Shown here: one piece after another, positions 58,001-64,000 of the stretch
How positions within the stretch are numbered: the first letter of the stretch is position 1
Layout: each line of letters begins with the position of its first letter
From: Diadema setosum
Lineage: Eukaryota; Echinodermata; Echinoidea; Diadematoida; Diadematidae
Direction of reading: 5' to 3'
Assembly: GCF_964275005.1 (NCBI RefSeq)
Contig: NC_092699.1
Coordinates: forward strand, 22,058,333 to 22,122,332
Length of the DNA stretch: 64,000 bases
The notes under the pieces: generated by a model
Database searches by the model: none
What the model was told of the DNA's origin: nothing
Seen by the model: the letters and a program-made list of their open reading frames with translations, nothing else
Position numbers and translations under genes: made by a program

Positions 58001-61000
58001 ACCTTTGTTAGTATTCAGAGAATTCTTAATTAGACAGTGAGATTTCACTTCTGTTCTATAGGACAGTGTGAACAAGTCTGGCAGTCAATTTCCTCAATAC
58101 AAAAATTATGTGAAGACACAGAGCTTAAGATAACCCACTGTTTACAGATACACTTATTAGTGTGATTAAGCATGATTTGAGAAGATGTGAAGCCATTTGT
58201 GTGTGTTCTGTCCATGTTTGCTGAAAGTACTGCTGATGTTGATGGCCCACTATATGAGTGTGAAATCCCTGTTTTTCATCTATGACCAAGAATACTCTCA
58301 CATGATTTCTTTTTCTGTTTGTTCCTATCCTGGTTTTGTAAATGTGTTAGTCTGCTGCCAGACACTGTCTGTTTCATATAACTTTGGGATCAACTGCATG
58401 GCAGAAACATCAACAGAACCAAGCTATTTGCCAATCAGATTGTGTGTGTGTGTGTGTGTGTGGGGGGGGGGGGGCTTGTGCTAGATTTCATATGTGCAAT
58501 CAATTGCAGCTTTGTAAGGTTGCGTCAGTTGCATAGATTTGAAAACTTCACAGCAGCTCATACAAGCTTCAACTACTTGAAATTTTCCTGTTTTGGCAAA
58601 CTGCATTTGTCTGTTTGCTGAGGTCGTTGGCTCATATTTTAGAGCATTTCAAGTGGATACAAGGTTATCACTGTCAGCAAGGAAGGTCATTCTTACAATT
58701 TGAAATCACAGGGCATTTATACCATTTGTGTATTTTGAACTCCCAGGTGTAACAGCTGCGGCAACAGCTCCGAGAGACCGTCACAGTTCTATGAACTTGA
58801 CCTCAACATCAAAGGTCATAAGCATTTAGAAGACAGTCTAACAGAGTTTCTGAAGGTAAGAAATCAAATAAACAAAACACTGATTACAAGACTATATCTG
58901 CCTCTGTATAAAGGTCTTTTGTCACTGGAAATTGATTGTAGCAATACAGGTTTTAGGACCTTTAGTATTCAAGAGTCCTATCCTGTTTTTTTAAAGAGAT
59001 AGGCGATCTATCATTTCATGACAGAATGAAATGGATGAAGAGTATTGTGACCTCAGCACTGAATGCCTGAGAATTAAATATAGCATGTGAACTTGTCCAA
59101 CTACTATTAGCAATGATATGACTTGGTGTGTGGATTAGCTTGACTCGGAGGTCTGCTATCAATATGATGACTTAAATTCAGTACTCTTTGCATTGTTGAA
59201 AAGGTAGTGGCCGGTAATTTATTCTCAAGTAATCAGTAGATTTTGATTTTTTCATGTAATGGAGATTATGTCACGCTTTGTATCACAAGGAATTTATGTG
59301 CATGCAAAGACACTGCAAAGTCACAGGAGAAAGCAATATTGGAACAAGAGACAGTCATTCTTTATTACTGTGCTGTTTCTCTGGGCATCAAGTAATCAAC
59401 AGATACAGGATTGAAAAGCAAAAAGGAGGCTGCAGACATATCATCGCTGGGGTGACAAGACCTTGTGTCTGAAATTTTGGTGAAAATGACTTTTTTGGAT
59501 TAATGGCCAAATAATGGGGTAAGTGATGTCCTGTCTTACTCAATATAACAAAGCCACCACGGCATGTCAAAGGAAAGGCTATCCCATTCGCTATAGTGCT
59601 TTGGCAGCCATGTTTTTCGGCTCTCCTGAACATTTGACATTTTGTAGATACGAGGTCTTGTCGCCCCAGCTACGATATAATGTTTTTGTTTTTGTTTTTG
59701 TGTAAGTGCTCGGGTACCGCTTTGATAATGTACAGTGCATCAAATTTTAGTGAACATTGATTACAAATATCATGAAGTCAAAACTGTTTTAGAACTATCC
59801 TTGAAGACATTGAATATATAATAAACGTGATCATCTTGTTGATTTACTTTCATAATGTGCTGGTGTGAAGGAAAAAAAAAATCATCAAGATGCTGTTGGA
59901 TCCATCTAATCAGAATCATGAGGGGAAGGTGACATGCAGTGGAATGACACTGATTTACCAGATTAGATTGAGGGTGGGGGGGGGGGGGGGGGATGTGCTG
60001 CACTCCACTATGGATTTAGATGGAAATGCTCGTCCGTGATTAACTTTTCTCACTCTATGATATTATCCCAGATTTCAAGACTTTTTCAAGAAACAAGACA
60101 AAAAACCTTTCATTTCAGAGCACATAGAGCACTAAGGAATTCATACTTCTCAAATTACACAATGCTTGCTTTAATGATGTTAGATACTGCAATGTGTAAT
60201 GTCACAATATTTTTTTTTTTCTCTCTCTTCAAAACATATCCTTGGCAGGAAGAAAAACTTGAGGGCGCTAATCAGTACTTGTGCGAGAGGTGTAACTGCA
60301 AGCGAAACGCCACACGCTGCATCAAGCTAAAGACACTACCACCTGTGCTGAATATCCAACTCCTTAGATTTGTGTTTGACAGGTTAGTGTCTATAATATG
60401 TGCATTCATATATTCTCATCCAATTTTTCATGATGACATAATCGTGAAGGTCATGTTTGTGATGAAAGAGAGCTTATCAGAATAAACGAGACATGAAACT
60501 CGTCACTGAAGACGAGTTGGTGATACGCTGGGGTATATTAGATATCGGTCATCCATGGTCGACAATGAAAAGAATGTGAATATGAAACGTTATCTAAAAA
60601 GAGTAAAAAAAATAATCAAAAACAAAAGTGTCCTGCGAGCATCGATCCCTCAAATGCGTGCATGCGAAACCGTTACTCTAACCACTTGGCAACGGAACAT
60701 CCATGTAAATAAAAGACAAAAAAACAATGTATAGATATAACAGGGGAAAAAAGTCAATGCCTGCTCAACAAACGTGGCTGCTTGAACATGTATTGTATTG
60801 CTAAACAGCAATGCGGCCTTGTAACGACTGATGGCGCTGTGCCATTTCTGGCAACTGGGGAAAAATACGTCCCGTAGACATAACACGTAAAAACAGCTGA
60901 TTTTGATACCTTACCTTTAATCACAATTTTCAGTGTGATGACGTCATCAAATTACAAAACAACGACATGGACTTGAAAGACAATTATTCAAAGTACAACA

Positions 61001-63929
61001 TATCAGTCGTCGGCATTATATACTACGATCAGTTTGACAAACTCAGCCTGCAAAATTTTGCAGCAGTTGAAGCAATGTGGTCTCCAACACAAAACAAAGG
61101 GATATTGTGTGTGTGTGTATGTGTGCGCGTATGGGTGCGTTTACATGAGAACGTGATTTCTACATGGACGAAGGTGTAATTACTCCATTGAAGAAAAAAA
61201 AGTAAAAGATAGGAGTACATGTATTTTGTTTCGTGTTCTTGTGGGGCTCGAACCCGTACGTGTGCAACCTCACGTATCTGGCGCCAGAGATGCCGCCTTT
61301 AACCTCTCAGCCATACATCTCGACAAGAAAAGTGAGTGGAACGTAAGCTTATATTTGAAAGATAATTAGGGAATCGTTTCGTCCACATTCCATTCTCTTT
61401 TTCAGTTTTCAGCTGCAAAATTTTCAACCTGATGAGGAGATTAGAAAAATAAAACGCATGATTACTGCAGCTTATTGTCTCAGCTACAACATACTTAAGT
61501 TTCAGAGGAAATGGAGCAAAATCAGCTGAGGTAAAGGTGCTTGAGCGTTATCAAGTCAATGCATGGTTTAAAAAAAAATCACCTCCCATAGACATAACAC
61601 GTAAACTTGGCTGATTTTGATACCTTGCCTTTAATCACAATTTCTAGTATAATGATGTCATCAAATTGCAAAACAATGACATGGACTTGAAAGAGAAATG
61701 TCCAAAGTACAACATATCTGAATTTGGAATAATATTGAGCTTAAACAACAGAGATACCAGCAAATGAATGTCAGAAACAGTATCTCAACAAATTTAATTC
61801 CACTTTTTTTGATTTAAGATGATGATATGATGACATCATAGAGTATTTATGGAAATATCGATGCTTGAAATGTTATTTACAATTCATATGTTTTTGTAAT
61901 ATGCAATAAAAACTTAGGGTCACCAGACATTTTAAAGAGCTATGGCGAAATAAACAAAGACATGTTTTTTCACTATATTTGCACATAGACGCGCGCGCGG
62001 ATTTTTCACTTTGACGCCAGTGCATTCGTTTGTTATAGGTCAAAACCAATCGGAAATCAATGGATATCCAAATCATTTGAAAAAAGTGCATTTTCATGTT
62101 GCTGACGCCCTGTGTGCGCAAAAACGCGCGGACGGACGTGTACGTGCGGAATTTTTTAATACGCTTAAAATTGTCTGAAACTTCGAGATCTCCCATTGGG
62201 AAGTCGTTTTGAGCATTTTAAATTTTTGACGCGCGCATATGCGCACGTCATGATGACCTGGGTAATTAGCATAGTAGTGGACGATCAGTCATGACCTAAA
62301 CTTTATATCCACAGAAAATGATACAGAAATGACTTTTAGTTATGAAGTTATGTTCGATCATGTGACGTCTGAAAATCACAAAATGGCGCCTAGATGACGT
62401 CAGAGATATGTTGTTGTCATGAAAGTGTTATTGTGGCGAGATATTGTCATGAGATATGTTGACTGAAAATTTCATGTTATTCCGTCATGTCATTGGTGAG
62501 ATATAGACGACGCAAAATTGTCCAGAAAGAAAGAAGCATAAAAAAAAAAATAAGGGAAGATTTTAGCAAACACAATAGGTGATACGCTGATAGCGTATCA
62601 CCTATTAAAACAACTTAGAGGAACAGAAGAATTTCTTAACAGTTTATTTTGCTTCATTGTATGCATAACATGCCATATATATGTACCATAAAGTGTTATA
62701 ATTTATGTGTGACTATACCTGGACTGTGATCATTCCTGTTTTTGCCCCACCCTAAATTTTGTGCATGATTTGCTCCCAAATCTGTTGGAATCATACTTAT
62801 TTTACAGGTTTGAAAAAGCCACATGATCTACAACAACTGTAGTGATTTATCCCCTTTCTCTTGTGATAAGGGAGAATGTAACAAAGTTCTTGCACTTGGC
62901 TCTGCAATGCAACTGCTTCTGTACGAAGTTTCTTCATGTACCTATTGGCCTCGAAAAATTGAGAAAACGATAGTAAATTACAATGCATGTAAATAGAATA
63001 CGTAAAGTACTTGATTACAAAAGTGGCAACATTTGTAGCTGTATTACATGCAAGGTCTTGAGAGGAAATACCCAAAATTCAAGGTGAAGAATGTTTGTAG
63101 TATTTCTGTTCCTACTTTCTGATGTGATCCTTGGTATTGCATGTTCTTTGATTGGTCATGGCAGGCACAGTGGGACCAAGAAGAAACTCAATAATTTCCT
63201 CCAATTCCCTGAGGAGCTGGACATGTCCAAACATCTGCCCAGAAGAGGTATCGGTCAGGACCACTTTCTTTCTGGAGATCTATATCTTTAAACTTATTTC
63301 CCATGAGAGTTATGTGACAAGAGAATTGGACTAGGTTATGAGAATTTTCATGGACAACGTTACAGTGGCTGAAGTAGGGTACAGAGTAATCATTGAAATC
63401 CATGCCATGTTCCCTAATATTTCAAGTCTTAAAATCATACAACCTGCAACATCATATTGCATCTACTTCATTTTCCTCTGTAACTGATCAGTGTGTCTTT
63501 TGTCAGGTGAAATAAATTTTTCACATTTGTCTTGTTATTAAGGAGCTGGCATTTCTATGTGTGTGATTATCATATGTCTTGCCAATATAGCACTACTTCT
63601 CTTGAACAACATTTTTATTTTACATCCTCTGAGAGTGAAGATTTAAAGTCAAACTTGTATTTGATGAATAGGCAAGTCTCAGATGGATACATTATTTAGC
63701 AGAAAACCAAATATAAAGCCACCTATGCATTGCTTAACATTCTCAGAGAAGCAGACAGTCTATGACCTGCAGGCTGTGTTAATACACCGAGGCCCTACTG
63801 CCTACTCTGGACACTACATTGCCCACATCCGTAGTCATGGCGACAGTGGGGCGTGGTTCAAGTTTAATGACGAGGAGATCCAGAAGATGGAGGGGAAGAA
63901 TCTGAAGCTTGGCTCAGAGGATGAGCTTG
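48900..63929 (+). CDS. USP48: USP48 orthologue, ubiquitin-specific protease (3' partial, 11 exons)
   Basis: Cysteine protease that removes ubiquitin from proteins, mainly in the nucleus. Exons 48900-49030, 51398-51518, 52573-52632, 53401-53488, 54000-54099, 55110-55167, 55875-55999, 58747-58855, 60249-60382, 63165-63247 and 63747-63929 join in one frame: 397 complete codons. Residues 1-84 match the USP48 N-terminus ([27 protein letters not shown]). Cys box at 89-104 ([16 protein letters not shown], nucleophile Cys97), DAQEFSKLF at 187, zinc-ribbon pairs CNSC and [21 protein letters not shown], and His box AYSGHYIAH (His359) with FKFNDE (Asn377). Human USP48 uses Cys98 and His353, in line. All catalytic residues are intact. 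DUSP and ubiquitin-like domains lie beyond the window. Intron 6 is GC-AG. The start follows the family's usual N-terminus. Confidence 0.96.
49031..51397 (+). other. USP48 intron 1
   Basis: 2.4 kb, mostly unique AT-rich DNA. Contains the MITE at 50482-50640 and short TAACGTTAG repeats near 50220-50400. A 78-codon frame at 49810-50046 has no family features. Confidence 0.7.
50482..50640. mobile_element. 159-bp MITE in USP48 intron 1
   Basis: Ends GGGGCCCGTTTCATAAAACT and complement, arms of about 35 bp including TTGTCATCAGTGACAA. No clear target duplication. The GGGGCCCGTTT(C/T)AT end type is shared with the small nested MITE at 33157. Confidence 0.88.
51398..51518 (+). CDS. USP48: USP48 exon 2
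   Basis: Acceptor TTTACCAG, donor GTAAGC. Encodes [19 protein letters not shown] and [11 protein letters not shown], close to vertebrate USP48. Confidence 0.96.
52573..52632 (+). CDS. USP48: USP48 exon 3, catalytic Cys box
   Basis: Acceptor GCATACAG, donor GTAAGA. Exactly 20 codons, [16 protein letters not shown] core: the USP Cys box with the nucleophile. Confidence 0.97.
52701..52900. mobile_element. 200-bp MITE in USP48 intron 3
   Basis: Ends CCGTAAAACCAGATAT and (inverted) CTGTAAAACCAAATAT with TTTTCGC/GCGAAAA-like motifs inside. Non-coding. Confidence 0.75.
53401..53488 (+). CDS. USP48: USP48 exon 4
   Basis: Acceptor CCTTCAG, donor [21 protein letters not shown], following the Cys box as in USP48 relatives; the tail is less conserved. 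Confidence 0.95.
54000..54099 (+). CDS. USP48: USP48 exon 5
   Basis: Acceptor GTCCAG, donor GTAAGA. Encodes [20 protein letters not shown], a helix well conserved in USP48 (human TICEHLQYLFALLQ). Confidence 0.96.
54365..55075. repeat. tandem repeat in USP48 intron 5
   Basis: About four diverged units of about 150 bp sharing CTTCAAATTTGGCATGAAGG-like, GTATTATGGTAAAATGAAGA and GATGGCACCCTC. The open frames here are by-products. A DR1 motif GGGTCAAAGGTCA lies at 54710-54722. Confidence 0.75.
55110..55167 (+). CDS. USP48: USP48 exon 6, GC donor
   Basis: Acceptor AATATTAG; encodes [19 protein letters not shown]. The donor is CAG|GCAAGT rather than GT; the phase and the conserved LQQ-DAQEF junction support it. 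Confidence 0.94.
55230..55453. mobile_element. MITE in USP48 intron 6
   Basis: Ends ACTGCATAAGCTGTT and (inverted) ACTGTATAAGCTGTT; internal TATTTTCGTGAA motifs on both arms. About 224 bp. Confidence 0.7.
55726..55806. mobile_element. 81-bp hairpin MITE in USP48 intron 6
   Basis: GTTACCCCCTGCTCGTTC pairs with GAACAAGCAGGGGGTAAC; arms of about 28 bp with two mismatches. Confidence 0.8.
55875..55999 (+). CDS. USP48: USP48 exon 7
   Basis: Acceptor CTCTCAG, donor GTAAGA. Encodes [17 protein letters not shown] and [11 protein letters not shown], typical of the USP fold's thumb/palm region. Confidence 0.96.
56323..57007. mobile_element. TIR element in USP48 intron 7
   Basis: Ends GTGACCCTGCATCACAACAC and (inverted) GTGAACGTGCATCACAAAAC; inner arms also pair (GAAAGAGCA / TGCTCTTTC). 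About 685 bp, non-coding. Confidence 0.75.
57040..57520. repeat. three-unit tandem repeat with DR1 motifs, USP48 intron 7
   Basis: Units of about 160 bp share GACCAA(A/T)CTTGGA, TTAAGTTTTTACGGC and a direct repeat of AGGTCA: exact AGGTCAAAGGTCA at 57160-57172, AGGTTAAAGGTCA at 57321-57333, AGGTCAGAGGTCA at 57478-57490. DR1 is the known binding format of HNF4 and RXR heterodimers; function here is untested. Confidence 0.85.
57521..58746 (+). other. remainder of USP48 intron 7
   Basis: No gene seen. A (TG)n then poly-G run lies at about 58441-58475. Confidence 0.7.
58747..58855 (+). CDS. USP48: USP48 exon 8, first zinc-ribbon pair
   Basis: Acceptor CTCCCAG, donor [15 protein letters not shown] (first C-x2-C pair) then [12 protein letters not shown], matching USP48. 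Confidence 0.96.
58856..60248 (+). other. USP48 intron 8
   Basis: Unique AT-rich DNA; poly-G near 59977-59992. No coding feature beyond chance frames. Confidence 0.7.
60249..60382 (+). CDS. USP48: USP48 exon 9, second zinc-ribbon pair
   Basis: Acceptor TTGGCAG, donor [25 protein letters not shown], the second Cys pair, then [11 protein letters not shown]. Confidence 0.96.
60629..60702 (-). mobile_element. tRNA-like SINE head
   Basis: On the minus strand: TTGCCAAGTGGTTAGAG (A-box-like), GGGATCGATGCTC (B-box-like) and partly pairing acceptor arms (TGTTCCG / CAGGACA). Stems are imperfect, so a tRNA-derived SINE or pseudogene rather than a working tRNA gene. Confidence 0.6.
61231..61324 (-). 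mobile_element. tRNA-Leu/Ser-like SINE head or pseudogene
   Basis: On the minus strand: ATGGCTGAGAGGTTAAAGGC (A box), a long variable region, and a perfect B box in GGGTTCGAGCCCC. The acceptor arm is out of register (CTTGT / ACAAG), and the anticodon region is a palindrome TCTGGCGCCAGA, so it is probably not functional. Confidence 0.6.
62603..63164 (+). other. end of USP48 intron 9
   Basis: AT-rich, no feature recognised. Confidence 0.6.
63165..63247 (+). CDS. USP48: USP48 exon 10
   Basis: Acceptor ATGGCAG, donor [26 protein letters not shown], matching the human HKKKLNTYIGFSEILDM segment. Confidence 0.94.
63248..63746 (+). other. USP48 intron 10
   Basis: No feature recognised apart from normal splice borders. 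Confidence 0.8.
63747..63929 (+). CDS. USP48: USP48 exon 11, catalytic His box
   Basis: Acceptor TTCTCAG, donor [26 protein letters not shown] and [14 protein letters not shown]: the USP His box and the Asn/Asp site. Confidence 0.97.
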
Positions 63930-64000
63930 GTAAGTCGTCAGGAATGAAAGAGAAAGATCGGGTATTTCTATTTATACTTGATGGGATTTTGTATATTGTT

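Larger units (their letters stand above)
60519..62602. mobile_element. composite repeat in USP48 intron 9
   Basis: GGTGATACGCT at 60519 is matched by AGCGTATCACC at 62592; the right end is itself an 11-bp palindrome (GGTGATACGCT-GAT-AGCGTATCACC). Inside are two direct copies of a 125-bp block (about 60871-61000 and 61584-61711; CATAGACATAACACGTAAA-like start) and two tRNA-like sequences. Whether it is one element or a nest is unclear. Confidence 0.55.

Overview
The window looks like animal nuclear DNA, most likely from an echinoderm or a close invertebrate deuterostome. It carries two intron-rich genes with GT-AG splice sites, one USP48-like and one TNF-receptor-like, separated by about 40 kb of AT-rich DNA packed with terminal-inverted-repeat elements, foldback elements, LINE tails, microsatellites and satellite units. 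The octamer TAGGCCTA recurs, which I associate with sea urchin DNA. The organism is an inference; no rRNA or mitochondrial marker is present.

Left part (1-7299, + strand): seven exons, phase-consistent throughout, encode the secreted/membrane part and the tail of a TNF-receptor-superfamily protein. It has one clear cysteine-rich domain, a Ser/Thr/Pro stalk, one transmembrane helix and a 191-residue cytoplasmic tail without a recognisable death domain. The signal-peptide exon is not seen and is probably left of the window.

Middle part (7300-48500): no complete gene. It holds two pogo-like non-autonomous elements with TA target duplications (9234-9697, 15038-16276); two families of foldback elements flanked by TTAA; a 4,983-bp hAT-type element (17363-22345) with a perfect 8-bp target duplication, filled with satellite, microsatellite and palindromic modules; a divergent pair of telomere-like elements (27.4-28.2 kb); the 3' end of a LINE (28.2-29.1 kb); an element made of AAGCAATTGCTTG modules (32.6-33.5 kb); a long inverted repeat (34.4-36.5 kb); a repeat family present at 32, 37 and 47 kb; and a GC-rich block at 41.3-43.6 kb. 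Two isolated candidate first exons were found: one at 16493-16654 (minus, perfect Kozak context) and one at 41487-41737 (plus, acidic, ending in an RLGNTEW-type motif).

Right part (48900-63929, + strand): eleven exons of a USP48 orthologue, a nuclear ubiquitin-specific protease. They cover the N-terminus and the whole catalytic domain (Cys box, zinc ribbon, His box); the DUSP and ubiquitin-like parts lie beyond the right edge. Its introns hold MITEs, tandem repeats with nuclear-receptor DR1 motifs, and tRNA-like SINE sequences. One intron uses a GC-AG splice pair.

No LTR retroelement, Polinton, CRISPR array, rRNA gene or functional tRNA gene was recognised.
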